A DNA stretch of 31,786 nucleotides, taken from contig QXWX01000080.1 of the NCBI GenBank assembly GCA_009911175.1, forward strand, positions 1 through 31,786, written 5' to 3'. A program made the position numbers and the translations under genes. Positions 22,591 through 31,596 of the stretch are shown in pieces. Source of the stretch: Lachnospiraceae bacterium (lineage in GTDB: Bacteria > Bacillota_A > Clostridia > Lachnospirales > Lachnospiraceae). The stretch's first letter is position 1; each line of letters starts with the position of its first letter. Under the pieces are notes generated by a model. The model was not told the DNA's origin, made no database searches, and saw nothing but the letters and a program-made list of their open reading frames with translations.

Positions 22591-22619
22591 ATTCTAAATC
22601 ATATTCCCCCTTTCGTCAA
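22591..22619 (-). promoter_or_regulatory. Promoter of the MATE gene
   Basis: -35 TTGACG (22614-22619) and -10 TAGAAT (22591-22596) lie with 17-base spacing on the minus strand. Confidence 0.7.
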
Positions 22620-22665
22620 TACGCCAATACTCTCAAACCTTTTACAATATGTTTACATCTCCAAA

Positions 22666-22694
22666 TTGAAAATCCCCCTCAATTGTTATAAAAT
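22666..22694 (+). promoter_or_regulatory. Promoter of the RCC1/two-component operon
   Basis: TTGAAA (22666-22671) and TAAAAT (22689-22694) are 17 bases apart on the plus strand. An overlapping TATAAA is two bases earlier. It lies about 35 bases before the first start codon. Confidence 0.6.
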
Positions 22695-22729
22695 AATCCT
22701 ATATCCACACATCCCAAGGAGGCGTCAGT

Positions 22730-24085
22730 ATGAATACCATCACCCGAAAATCCCATACAAAAACCCTGCTCTTTCTCGTCATCCTGCTGTCCGTTTTTCT
22801 CATAGCCGCGGGAGCCATCCTGGCCCGGACGATTCTCGGCGCCGCTTTTCACACGGCTCCCCCCGCATTCTGCACACATGCCCCCGAACTGACCGAGGCA
22901 GCCGGCGGTTTCTCCCTCCCGGACTACTACATCACCAACAAGGTCACCGCTCTGAACAGATACTACATAGACGACCAGTCCGACCTCTGGGGCTACGGCA
23001 GCAATGAATACGGCCAGCTCGGAAACGGCATGGTCCTGGAGCCGGGTGAAACTACCGGCACCCCCGTGAAAATCGCCTCCGGCGTGGTATCCGTGGACTG
23101 CTCCGTAAACGGCTATTTCTGCATCTATCTGACTGCGGACGGCGAATTGTACGGCATGGGCTCCAACATGCTGGGACTGCTGGGCCAGGATTTCGACAGT
23201 ACGAATTACTACTGCAGGCACGACAACAAAGTGACCAGCCCCGTCCTCCTGATGGACCAGGTTGCCTATGCGCAGGCCGGCATGGAATCCATCACAGCAT
23301 TGAAAAAAGACGGCAGCGTATGGTGGTGGGGCCAGTACATGAGTACCTATGGGACAACGGTTTCTGACTCAGAAGATTTCGAAAAAACAACCGAGGACGA
23401 ATCCAATCCCTGCAAAATGCTGTACAACTCTCCCCGCAAAATCCTGGACAACTGCGTCTATGCAGCCACCGGTGACTGGACCGGCGCCGCCATCAGCGAA
23501 AACGGCGACCTGTACACATGGGGATTCAATATTTTCGGCGAATGCGGAACTCCCGTTACCGAAGACGACTTCATCCGTACCCCCTGCAAGGTTCTCGAAG
23601 ACGTGGCGATGGTCTGGCCGGAGCAAATTGAAGTGAACAGCCCTCTGGAAGAAATACCGGAACAAATGCTTTACGAGACCGTTTATCATTTCAACACATT
23701 TGTCCGGTTAAAAGACGGAACCATCCTGGCCGCCGGACGCAGGCTCGGTGATCAGGAAAAAACCATTTCCCTGACAGGAGATCTGATCGCAGAATCCAGC
23801 CATACCTATTCAGACACCTTTGTTCCTGTGGAGATTCGAAAATATTCCGCCGAAAATATAAAAAATCTGATCCGCAGGATTGAAATCGGAACCGACAGAG
23901 AAGCGGTTGAACAATACCTTACAGCCAACGGAATCCAATATTTCTATGTAACGAATTATAGCGAAGACACAAGAGAACACACTGAAAATCCATATGAAAT
24001 GCTCACTGAGGATCAAACTTATTTTTTCTTTTTTGATTCTGAAAATAAACTGACAGAAAAAGGAACCAATCTCCATGCCCTGTAA
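22730..24085 (+). CDS. Membrane-anchored RCC1-repeat (beta-propeller) protein
   Basis: This 451-residue protein has one N-terminal membrane segment (about residues 13-35), so the remainder is probably extracellular. About five RCC1-type motifs follow: DLWGYGSNEYGQLGNG, ELYGMGSNMLGLLGQ, SVWWWGQYMSTYG, DLYTWGFNIFGECG and a degenerate TILAAGRRLG. The last 100 residues are non-repetitive and charged. RCC1 folds are protein-interaction propellers; in bacteria most have no known role. The start follows AAGGAGG. Its end overlaps the response-regulator start by 11 bases, so it is translationally coupled to the two-component system and might modulate or be sensed by the kinase. Confidence 0.8.
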   Translation: MNTITRKSHTKTLLFLVILLSVFLIAAGAILARTILGAAFHTAPPAFCTHAPELTEAAGGFSLPDYYITNKVTALNRYYIDDQSDLWGYGSNEYGQLGNGMVLEPGETTGTPVKIASGVVSVDCSVNGYFCIYLTADGELYGMGSNMLGLLGQDFDSTNYYCRHDNKVTSPVLLMDQVAYAQAGMESITALKKDGSVWWWGQYMSTYGTTVSDSEDFEKTTEDESNPCKMLYNSPRKILDNCVYAATGDWTGAAISENGDLYTWGFNIFGECGTPVTEDDFIRTPCKVLEDVAMVWPEQIEVNSPLEEIPEQMLYETVYHFNTFVRLKDGTILAAGRRLGDQEKTISLTGDLIAESSHTYSDTFVPVEIRKYSAENIKNLIRRIEIGTDREAVEQYLTANGIQYFYVTNYSEDTREHTENPYEMLTEDQTYFFFFDSENKLTEKGTNLHAL

Positions 24086-24833
24086 AATACTTGTAATCGA
24101 AGACGAAGAACATATCAACGAACTGATCTGCATCAACCTGGAAACCGCAGGCTACGAACCCGTCCCCTTTTTCGACGGTGCCGCTCTTTTCAGCCATCTC
24201 CAGGAGATCCCCGCCCCGTCCTACGACTTGGCGCTCCTGGACGTGATGCTCCCCGGAAAAGACGGCTTTGAACTCCTTCCCGAACTGCAGGCTCAGCAGA
24301 TTCCGGTCATTTTCCTGACCGCCAGGGGAGACCTCCACAGCAAGGTCAAGGGGCTCACCGACGGCGCCGAGGACTACATCGTCAAGCCCTTCGAAATGCT
24401 GGAGCTTCTGGTAAGGGTGGAAAAGGTATTAAGCCGTTTTCAGAAAAAAGTCGAGGACTGCTACCATATACGGGATGTGGAAATCTTCCCGAAGGAGCGG
24501 ATTGTGCAGAAAGCCGGAACCGTCATCCCTTTCAAGCCCATGGAGTTTGACTGCCTGCTGCTCCTGGTCCGGTATAAAAATATCGCCCTCAGCCGGGAGC
24601 AGCTCCTGCAAATGCTCTGGGGCGTGGAATTTGACGGCGAGACCCGAACCATCGACGTCCATGTCGGAAGGATTCGGAAAAAACTGGGCTTCCAGGATGT
24701 CATAAAGACCGTCCCCCGCATCGGATACCGCCTGGAAGACCGCCCGGAGGAGGAACTGCCGTCCCCGGCAGCCAGTCACATGACAGACCAGGCAGCCGCC
24801 CCGTCAACGGATACCCCGGAGGAATCACCATGA
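24075..24833 (+). CDS. OmpR/PhoB-family response regulator
   Basis: This 252-residue regulator has receiver-domain residues Asp10-Glu11, phospho-acceptor Asp56 (LLDVMLPGKDG), Thr82 (FLTARGD) and Lys104 (IVKPFE). The C-terminal winged helix (about 135-225) includes LSREQLLQMLWG, RTIDVHVGRIRKKLG and VPRIGYRL. A Pro/Ala-rich tail of about 25 residues follows. It overlaps the preceding RCC1 gene and shares an ATGA overlap with the kinase gene, so all three are co-translated. It probably controls this operon and other envelope genes. Confidence 0.95.
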   Translation: MPCKILVIEDEEHINELICINLETAGYEPVPFFDGAALFSHLQEIPAPSYDLALLDVMLPGKDGFELLPELQAQQIPVIFLTARGDLHSKVKGLTDGAEDYIVKPFEMLELLVRVEKVLSRFQKKVEDCYHIRDVEIFPKERIVQKAGTVIPFKPMEFDCLLLLVRYKNIALSREQLLQMLWGVEFDGETRTIDVHVGRIRKKLGFQDVIKTVPRIGYRLEDRPEEELPSPAASHMTDQAAAPSTDTPEESP

Positions 24834-26290
24834 AGCTAAAAACAAAGATCACCCTCACCTCGGTATGCCTGCTTCTTCTCCTGTCCCAGGCTTTTTCCAT
24901 CTGGAACCTGTCCAGGACCCAGGAGCAGATCATTGAGAATATCCGCAGCTACGAATACGACAGGCTGTCGTCGGATGTATGGCGTTTCAACAAAACCCTG
25001 GCAGCGATGGAGTTTCACGATATCCGCAGCGCAAAGTACGCTGCCCGGACCACATTCTCCTCCGGCTATAGTGAAAATGCCGTCCTCTACTATGACAATG
25101 AAGAACTGTACAATCTCAGTCCCTATCTGTTCGACATGACAGAGCTGGCAGACTCTCCAAAGGAGCCGGCGCAGGATATACCCCTCTCTGATTCCGATGA
25201 GCCAGTCGTCACGGACCCGCAGCAAAACGTCTTTCTGGAAGAGGCAGGCAGCCGGCGTCTGCTGATTCTTTTTCAGGATCTGGATGTATCAGACACGGAT
25301 TACTCACCAAATTCACTGGGCACTCTGCGCCTCCTCCACTACCGCGATATCACCTCTGTCTACCAGTCCGGAAGGCTGCTCTTTTTCCAGGGCATGATTG
25401 TGGCCCTGCTCTTGTCCATCCTTCTGGCCGTGCTGCTCACCTGCGTTCTCCGGCGAATCCTGGCCCCCTTCTATCTTCTGCGCGACGCGGCAAAAAGGAT
25501 CGCAGAGGGGGACTATGAGAAGCGTGTAGAGCGTCCGGGAACCGATGAGGTGGGGGAAGTCTCCCAGAGCTTCAACCAGATGGCGGAGCGGATCGAGGAG
25601 CACATCCGCGCCCTGACGGAAATGAACGAAACCCAGCGTCAGCTCATCGGCTCCCTTGCCCACGAACTGAAAACTCCCATGACCGGCATCCAAGGCTATG
25701 CAGAACTGCTGCAGCGTGTTTCGCTCCCCCCGGTCAAACAGGCCGACGCCCTCCATTATATAGAAGAGGAATGCATCCGTCTCTCCCGCCTTTCCGCAAA
25801 AATGCTCCTGCTCACTGACCTGTCCCGGGAAGACACGATTGAGAAGAGCCCCTGCCCGGTATCCTCGCTCTTTTCCCAGGCAAAAGAAGTCACCCATTAC
25901 CGCCTGAAAGAAAAAGGCATCCGACTGCAGACAGACCTGGAAGAAGATTTTTCTATCCAGGGGGATGCCGACCTTTTGCTCAGCTTCCTCACCAACTTAA
26001 TCGACAACGCCTGCAAGGCCAGCCCTCCAGGTTCCTCGATCCGCCTGATCGGGACAGTCTCCGGGATCTTTGTACAGGATGAAGGGATCGGCATCCCTCA
26101 GGACGAGATCGCCCGGATCACAGAGCCTTTCTATATGGTAAATAAATCCCGCTCCCGCAAACAGGGCGGCGCCGGCCTCGGCCTCTCCCTGTGCCACCAG
26201 ATCGCCCGTCTCCATGGCGGATACCTTGAGATCAAAAGCAGTCCGGAAAAAGGAACCCGCATCGGAATGCAGATCAATTGCGGCGGCTAA
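24830..26290 (+). CDS. Membrane sensor histidine kinase
   Basis: This 486-residue kinase has a first membrane segment at about 7-25, an extracellular sensor region of about 155 residues and a second segment at about 186-208. A HAMP domain ends in GTDEVGEVSQSFNQM. The HisKA box has His278 (SLAHELKTPMTGIQGY). The ATPase domain has Asn393 (NLIDNACKA), DEGIGIP and GGAGLGLSLC. It phosphorylates the response regulator encoded upstream. The order and neighbours resemble VanRS/BaeSR-type envelope-responsive systems. The external sensor domain has no motif I recognise. No stop, frameshift or missing catalytic residue is seen. Confidence 0.95.
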   Translation: MKLKTKITLTSVCLLLLLSQAFSIWNLSRTQEQIIENIRSYEYDRLSSDVWRFNKTLAAMEFHDIRSAKYAARTTFSSGYSENAVLYYDNEELYNLSPYLFDMTELADSPKEPAQDIPLSDSDEPVVTDPQQNVFLEEAGSRRLLILFQDLDVSDTDYSPNSLGTLRLLHYRDITSVYQSGRLLFFQGMIVALLLSILLAVLLTCVLRRILAPFYLLRDAAKRIAEGDYEKRVERPGTDEVGEVSQSFNQMAERIEEHIRALTEMNETQRQLIGSLAHELKTPMTGIQGYAELLQRVSLPPVKQADALHYIEEECIRLSRLSAKMLLLTDLSREDTIEKSPCPVSSLFSQAKEVTHYRLKEKGIRLQTDLEEDFSIQGDADLLLSFLTNLIDNACKASPPGSSIRLIGTVSGIFVQDEGIGIPQDEIARITEPFYMVNKSRSRKQGGAGLGLSLCHQIARLHGGYLEIKSSPEKGTRIGMQINCGG

Positions 26291-26392
26291 AGTCACTGTC
26301 GATTTCCTCAAATACCGCAAAGCAACGCGGCGAGTCATGAAAAAGCTCTTGCATCCAGGTGGATCTTGATATAACATAGAGGAGGACTACCA

Positions 26393-27949
26393 ATGAAAAA
26401 AACAGCCCTGCTGCTTTTTCTCACCGTGCTGTCGGCCTGTATCACGCTCGGCTGCAGCTCTGGCTCGAAAAAGCATATTATCGTACGGGAAAAAAGCGAA
26501 CTGAATACAGACAGCTACCGCCAAACCTCCGACACACCGGACACCCTTGCCGGTCAGCTCCAGGTTCCGGAAAAGAATCTGTATTCCGGACAATATATAG
26601 ATGATCCATTCCAGCTCATCTGTAGTGCTGAGGTTGTTGTCCCTGAGACGGACCAGGTTCCTGTCTTCAAGGTCGGCCAAAAACCCTTTAACCAGACATG
26701 GATCGATCGGGTCACAGATGTCTTCTTTGGGAATCATCCCGTGTATGACTACGAAAAATATAACCAGCCCACCAGAGAATGGATCTCCGAAAAGCTCCGT
26801 CAGCTGAGATCTTACCAGGCAGAAGGCAATCTTGACCCATATGGGTATATTGCCTCCGCACAGGCAGCGGGCTACGAAAATCCGGAATCCTTTTATAACC
26901 TGCAGTCAGAGATCCAGCGATGGGAGCAGATTTACGAAGCTTCTCCCGAAACGGTTGAAAAAGTTGAGGTCATCCCTGGTTTTGGCCCCGGCGCGCCGGA
27001 TAACTGTTTTTACAGAGAACCATCCGCAGCGGAATCGTCTTCCGCAGAAACGGCCTCTTCGGATGATCCTTTTTTCGGAATTGTTGAAATGGATGGCGGA
27101 ATTTTCCTGTACAAATTAAAAAGGAGCGGTTCCTTCCACATGGATATCGGCATCGTAAGAGGAGATACAGAGATTTCAGACAAGAAATGGTCCGAATCCT
27201 CTTGGTTCCAGCCGTATTGGCTTCAGGATTCTTCTGACGCCCCCAAAGGGAATCTCCCATCCAGGGAGGCTGTAGAAAAACTGGCAGGAATCACCCCTGC
27301 TCAGGCCGCCGCAATGACCGATCAGTATATGGAAAAGCTGGGCCTTTCTGATTTTACTCCAAAGCGCGTAGAGCTGAGCCTGAGCAGCCGTTACAACACA
27401 GATCCGATAGGATTGGGTTCCGAAGAATACCTTGATTACCAGGATGCCGCCTACCAGATCATCTATACCAGAGATCTCCGTGGATTTCCGATCACGCCTG
27501 ACAACAGCAATGGCGGTGTTTTGGAATATACGGACGATTCCGGGAGCGCATGGGGTTATGAAAAAGTGGAATTTTATGTAAATCAGGAAGGACTTCAAAA
27601 GGCTTCCATCCAAAATCTGTACGAAATACAGAAACCGATGATCGACAATGTAGAACTGATGAGTTTTTCGGATATCACAGAAATATTCTGGAAGATTATG
27701 CCGGTCCGTTTTCAAAACAATACAGATAAAATAAATATCAACCGGATCACACTGGGGTATATGAAAATCTATGATCCGGGCCTGAGCAGCACGACAGGAC
27801 TTCTGGTACCTGTCTGGGATTTTTTCGGAACACGTGAAATATACGATCCTGACACCGGAGAACCCTATGCAATGGCATATCCCACCACCAGCTTTCTGAC
27901 GATTAATGCCGCTGACGGTACAGTGATCAACCGAAATTACGGATATTAA
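26393..27949 (+). CDS. Lipoprotein of unknown function (possibly DUF6034-like)
   Basis: This 518-residue protein has a short signal peptide with lipobox LSAC (Cys16); TLGC (Cys21) is a second possibility. A Ser-rich spacer and a large soluble region follow. I cannot assign a catalytic motif. Recognisable features are an EIQRWEQIYEASPE helix, a Ser/Ala-rich hinge around residues 210-225 and a C-terminal half with repeated acidic/aromatic strands ending in SFLTINAADGTVINRNYGY. The start follows GGAGG by eight bases, about 100 bases after the kinase gene. In position it resembles membrane accessory proteins of two-component systems. The DUF assignment is from memory and weak. Confidence 0.7.
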   Translation: MKKTALLLFLTVLSACITLGCSSGSKKHIIVREKSELNTDSYRQTSDTPDTLAGQLQVPEKNLYSGQYIDDPFQLICSAEVVVPETDQVPVFKVGQKPFNQTWIDRVTDVFFGNHPVYDYEKYNQPTREWISEKLRQLRSYQAEGNLDPYGYIASAQAAGYENPESFYNLQSEIQRWEQIYEASPETVEKVEVIPGFGPGAPDNCFYREPSAAESSSAETASSDDPFFGIVEMDGGIFLYKLKRSGSFHMDIGIVRGDTEISDKKWSESSWFQPYWLQDSSDAPKGNLPSREAVEKLAGITPAQAAAMTDQYMEKLGLSDFTPKRVELSLSSRYNTDPIGLGSEEYLDYQDAAYQIIYTRDLRGFPITPDNSNGGVLEYTDDSGSAWGYEKVEFYVNQEGLQKASIQNLYEIQKPMIDNVELMSFSDITEIFWKIMPVRFQNNTDKININRITLGYMKIYDPGLSSTTGLLVPVWDFFGTREIYDPDTGEPYAMAYPTTSFLTINAADGTVINRNYGY

Positions 27950-28086
27950 AATCAGACAGAGCCTTGTTGGCAAGTGCCTGACGTCAAAATTCATATTACA
28001 GTGCAGAACAGCCTTCCGCGTTTATCATGCAGGTCAACATCCTGCTCTTGATATATGAACACATATTTTTAGAAGGAGAACAACTC

Positions 28087-29934
28087 ATGAACCCAACGGA
28101 CACGCCACTCACAGACCATCCGCAGAACACCCCGCAGGAGACTCCGGTGCCCAATTCCCAGGGCAAACCACAGGAGCGTCCCCAGAACCATTTGGAGAGC
28201 CGCTCTCAGGCTGATTCAGATGCTTCTCAGGAAATCCAGCAGAATCTTTCCGACGAAAGTTCTCTGCACAGTTCGGCAGATTCCGCACCGAATCCTTCCA
28301 CGGAGCCTCTACAGAGCAGCTCCACAGATTCCGTGCCGAATCCTTCCACGGAGCCTCTACAGAGCAGCTCCACAGATTCCGCACCGAATCCTTCCACGGA
28401 GCCTCTACAGAGCAGCTCTGCGGATTCCCCGCTGAATCCTTCCACGGAACCTCCAAAGAGCAATTCCGCACAGGATTCCCAGCAGCCCCCTGCGCAGGTT
28501 TCTTCCCAGGAAGCTGCGCCTTCTGCCGCGGAACCAGCGAAAACGCTGCCATACAAAAAAACCGCCGCATGGACCGCGGCCGTCCTCGCCGCAGTCCTGC
28601 TGCTCACATACCTGGGCGTGTCCATCTACTTCCGAAGCCATTACCTTTTTAACACTACGATCAACGGCCAGGATTTTTCCAAGCAAACCGTAGAGGATGC
28701 CCGAGCCTTTTTTGCAGGCCAGGCAGACGCCTATGCCTTGAAGATCACAGAAAGCGGCGGCAAGACCGAGGACATCACCGGCAGCGAGATCGATATGTCC
28801 TGGAATGACAGCCAGGCTCTGGACCAGATACTAAAAGACCAGAACGCTTTCGCATGGCCGATGGAATATTTCAAAGAAACATCCAAAGAGATCACGTTTG
28901 ATATCTCCTACGATAAAGCGGCCCTGGAAAAAAAGGTCAGTTCCCTGAAAGCCGTAACTGCGGAACCGATCCAGCCCCAGTCCGCCTACCCGGAATTTGA
29001 CGGAAATTCCTACGTCATAAAACCGGAAGTATACGGAACCGACCTGGATTCGAAAAAACTGTTAAAGCAGATCCATGAGTCCGTTGCCCGGTTGGATGAA
29101 GAGATTGATCTCCAGAAAGAGGGCTTTTACAAAGCCCCGGAATACACCGCCGAATCGCCGAAGCTGAAAGAACTCTGCCAGACTCTGAACCAATACTGCA
29201 AGGCAAGCATCACCTACGAAATGGACATTCCCATCGTGGTAGATAAGACATTGATCTCCACCTGGCTGTCCTATGACGCAGATTTTCACGTCACACTGGA
29301 CGAGGCCGCGATCCGAAACTGGATGACCGAATTTGGCAGACGTTACGACACCGTAGGCACTACCAGGCCGCTCACCACCCCGGCCGGTAAAGCCACGGAG
29401 GTTTCCGGCGGTACTTACGGCTGGATCATCAATGAAGACGTGGAATTTCCCGCTCTGGTAACCAGCATCCGAAACGGCGAGGTCGTGACAAAAGCCCCGG
29501 CCTGCGATCAGACCGCTGCCTCCCATGCCCCCCAGGACTGGGGCGGTACATTTTTGGAAGTGGATCTGACTGCCCAGCATATGTGGTATCTGGAAAACGG
29601 CACCGTCGTTTTTGAGTCCGACGTGGTCACCGGAAAAAACAGCACACCCACTCCTCCCGGAGTATACAATATCCTGGAAAAGCTGTCCCCCACCGTTTTG
29701 GTCGGAAATATAGTCCCGGAAACCAATGAGCCGGAATACCGTACCCCCGTAGATTTCTGGATGCGCGTCACCTGGAGCGGCATCGGTTTCCACGACGCCA
29801 CCTGGCAGCCCGCGTTCGGAGGAGACGTCTACCTCTGGAACGGCTCCCACGGCTGCATCAACATGCCCTACTACAATGCCCAGGAATTATATTCCATATT
29901 GCAGCTCGGGACGCCGGTAGTGGTACATTACTAA
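28087..29934 (+). CDS. L,D-transpeptidase (YkuD) with peptidoglycan-binding-like domain and cytosolic repeat tail
   Basis: This 615-residue protein starts at ATG 28087 behind GAAGGAG; an upstream in-frame ATG at 28027 has no ribosome binding site. Residues 1-155 are a Pro/Ser/Thr/Gln-rich, probably disordered tail with a 16-residue repeat. A single membrane segment spans about 159-182. An extracellular region of about 280 residues follows (PG_binding_4-like, from YLFNTTINGQDFSKQTVEDA). The C-terminal YkuD domain ends in the catalytic SHGCINMP (Cys590, His588). Such enzymes form 3-3 crosslinks in peptidoglycan or attach proteins to it, and are insensitive to most penicillins. It is the last gene of the operon, before a strong terminator. 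Confidence 0.9.
   Translation: MNPTDTPLTDHPQNTPQETPVPNSQGKPQERPQNHLESRSQADSDASQEIQQNLSDESSLHSSADSAPNPSTEPLQSSSTDSVPNPSTEPLQSSSTDSAPNPSTEPLQSSSADSPLNPSTEPPKSNSAQDSQQPPAQVSSQEAAPSAAEPAKTLPYKKTAAWTAAVLAAVLLLTYLGVSIYFRSHYLFNTTINGQDFSKQTVEDARAFFAGQADAYALKITESGGKTEDITGSEIDMSWNDSQALDQILKDQNAFAWPMEYFKETSKEITFDISYDKAALEKKVSSLKAVTAEPIQPQSAYPEFDGNSYVIKPEVYGTDLDSKKLLKQIHESVARLDEEIDLQKEGFYKAPEYTAESPKLKELCQTLNQYCKASITYEMDIPIVVDKTLISTWLSYDADFHVTLDEAAIRNWMTEFGRRYDTVGTTRPLTTPAGKATEVSGGTYGWIINEDVEFPALVTSIRNGEVVTKAPACDQTAASHAPQDWGGTFLEVDLTAQHMWYLENGTVVFESDVVTGKNSTPTPPGVYNILEKLSPTVLVGNIVPETNEPEYRTPVDFWMRVTWSGIGFHDATWQPAFGGDVYLWNGSHGCINMPYYNAQELYSILQLGTPVVVHY
28291..28455 (+). repeat. 48-bp tandem repeat inside the L,D-transpeptidase gene
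   Basis: Three full near-identical 48-base units start at 28291, 28339 and 28387, with a partial fourth at 28435. Each encodes NPSTEPLQSSSTDSVP or a close variant. High nucleotide identity suggests recent expansion or homogenisation. The repeats lie in the tail before the membrane segment. Confidence 0.9.
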
Positions 29935-29998
29935 CTTCACCGATACCGGAAATTAAAATTTCCCCACCTGTACGGTTGCAATCCGAAATCACATTTTT

Positions 29999-30023
29999 AT
30001 GCAATTTATTGCAATAAATGCAT
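29999..30023. repeat. AT-rich near-palindrome
   Basis: ATGCA...TGCAT flanks TTTATTGCAATAAA in a 25-base near-perfect palindrome, just before the terminator. It could be a protein-binding site or add to the terminator structure. Confidence 0.4.
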
Positions 30024-30030
30024 TTTTTTG

Positions 30031-30068
30031 ATTGAGGCAGCCCCATCAAAGGGACTGCCTCAATTTTT
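30031..30068 (+). terminator. Rho-independent terminator of the plus-strand operon
   Basis: ATTGAGGCAGCCCC pairs with GGGACTGCCTCAAT (small bulge), followed by TTTTT. It is about 100 bases after the transpeptidase stop. Confidence 0.9.
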
Positions 30069-30097
30069 ACAAATCCATCATATCATATGCGCATCTC

Positions 30098-30952
30098 CTA
30101 CGCTTCCTTAAATCCTTCCCCCACCACTTCATTGGATTCCATGATCACAATAAAGCACTTCGGGTCAATCTCTTTCACCATTTTTCGGATAGAATACATC
30201 TGCTTATTGTTGCAGGCGCACATCACCACTTCCTTCTTCGCCCCGGTATAGCTTCCCTTCCCGGTCAGGATCGTAGCGCCCCTGCCGATATATTCATCAA
30301 TCTTACCTGCAACCTCCTGCCCCTTATCCGTCACGATCAGAGTCATCTTTCCGGAGTCAATACCGTACATGATCTTATCAATGACCACCGTCAACAGGTA
30401 GGAAATGATCAGTCCGTAGATGGTCGCGTCCACATCCCGGAAGATCACCCCGCCCAGCAGTACGATTGCGCAGTCCAAGGCGAACACGATTCGTCCCAGG
30501 GAAATATGCGGCTTCTTCACCCGGATCGCCATGGACACAAAATCCATTCCCCCGGTGGATGAGCTGTTCATGAAGATCAGCGCATAGCCCAGCCCCGAAA
30601 AAATCCCGGTGCAGATGGCCGCCAGCATCCTTTCCCCGGAATACACCGGAAACAGCGGCACAATATAGTCCGTGATCAGAGAGGTGATAATGACCGAGCG
30701 CACCGAACGCACAAAAAACTCCCGCCCCAGCGTCCGATAACATCCAACCGCAATCGGGACATTCAGGAGAATGGTGGCAAGTCCGATCGGCACTCCCCAC
30801 AGCCGGAACAGTATCAACGCGATACCCGACACCCCGGCCAGCGGGAATTCCGCATTTGCCGCAAAATTATAAATTCCGGCCCCGATCAGAATCCCGCCGA
30901 ATACATCAATAAAAAGATCGTACCACAGCCTTTTCCAGTCCAGTTTTATCAT
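30098..30952 (-). CDS. YitT-family membrane protein (DUF161 + DUF2179)
   Basis: This 284-residue protein has about five or six membrane segments in the first 190 residues. They include GGILIGAGIYNFAANAEFPLAGVSGIAL and SSSTGGMDFVSM, both typical of YitT. A cytosolic DUF2179 domain follows (about 200-280) with GRGATILTGKGSYTGAKKEVVMCA. Members are common in Firmicutes; no transport substrate is firmly established. The AGAGG motif is only two bases before the ATG, so translation may be weak or the true start slightly different. It is a single gene, oriented toward the convergent transpeptidase terminator. Confidence 0.88.
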   Translation of the reverse strand: MIKLDWKRLWYDLFIDVFGGILIGAGIYNFAANAEFPLAGVSGIALILFRLWGVPIGLATILLNVPIAVGCYRTLGREFFVRSVRSVIITSLITDYIVPLFPVYSGERMLAAICTGIFSGLGYALIFMNSSSTGGMDFVSMAIRVKKPHISLGRIVFALDCAIVLLGGVIFRDVDATIYGLIISYLLTVVIDKIMYGIDSGKMTLIVTDKGQEVAGKIDEYIGRGATILTGKGSYTGAKKEVVMCACNNKQMYSIRKMVKEIDPKCFIVIMESNEVVGEGFKEA

Positions 30953-31083
30953 ATCCTCTTTCCTCTCTGTATTCTTCTGAATTGATTCCCAAAAGTCACC
31001 CCTTTATGCCCAGACAGTTGCTTCACAAGGTATAGCATTCGCAGATCCGCTGATTTTATCCAAAGAAATTGTCCGAAAAGAGT

Positions 31084-31596
31084 CTAACCTTCAATCAGAA
31101 ATTCCTTCTCCCGCAGCATGTCCTCGATCATATCCAGCGTTTTTTCACAGTCCGCCTCGACCACGTGGTAGTGATAATCCGAAGTAATGTTTTTCAGCGG
31201 GCTCGATTTTCCCTTTTGGATATCCTGTAGAAATTCCATCACATTTCTCCGGGAGCGGATCCCAAGCTCCGCCTTCATCCGCCCGTACACCCGATGGTTG
31301 ACCATCACATTGACCACACAGCCGCCCAGATCCACGATGGAGCACAGCTCCTCCTCCATCCGCTCGTCCGTGTGCCGCACCTTGAACGTCCGGTTCACCG
31401 TATGGGGAGCATTCAGGAGATACCCGCGGTGTGTAGATATGATATCATATCCTGCGGCGCGGATCAACGCAATATCCTGCACGATCACCTGACGGCTCAC
31501 CTCACAGCTCTCCGCCAGTGAGCTGCCCGAAACCGGTGTCCTGCTGGTCCTGATTTTTTCTATGATTTTATCCCTGCGCTCTGTTCCCGTCATCAT
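31084..31596 (-). CDS. NiaR-type transcriptional repressor (HTH_11 + 3H domain)
   Basis: This 170-residue protein has an N-terminal HTH_11 winged helix (about 1-60, PVSGSSLAESCEVSRQVIVQDIALIRAAGYDI). The 3H domain (about 75-168) contains the characteristic histidines: NHRVYGRM and the DYHYH cluster. NiaR (YrxA) of Firmicutes binds nicotinate through the metal-binding 3H domain and represses NAD synthesis and niacin uptake genes. The start at 31596 follows GGAGG by eight bases. No niacin transporter or nadABC gene is adjacent inside the window. The enamidase cluster on the same side of the chromosome makes the presence of a nicotinate sensor notable, but the link is only inferred. Confidence 0.88.
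   Translation of the reverse strand: MMTGTERRDKIIEKIRTSRTPVSGSSLAESCEVSRQVIVQDIALIRAAGYDIISTHRGYLLNAPHTVNRTFKVRHTDERMEEELCSIVDLGGCVVNVMVNHRVYGRMKAELGIRSRRNVMEFLQDIQKGKSSPLKNITSDYHYHVVEADCEKTLDMIEDMLREKEFLIEG

Noticed and set aside
27176..27994. 272-codon minus-strand frame opposite the lipoprotein gene
   Set aside because: The plus frame has a signal peptide, lipobox and GGAGG site and fits the operon. The antisense frame has none of these.
28109..28625. Minus-strand frames rich in repeated EGFG/SVEL-type peptides
   Set aside because: They are antisense translations of the 48-bp repeats in the L,D-transpeptidase gene.
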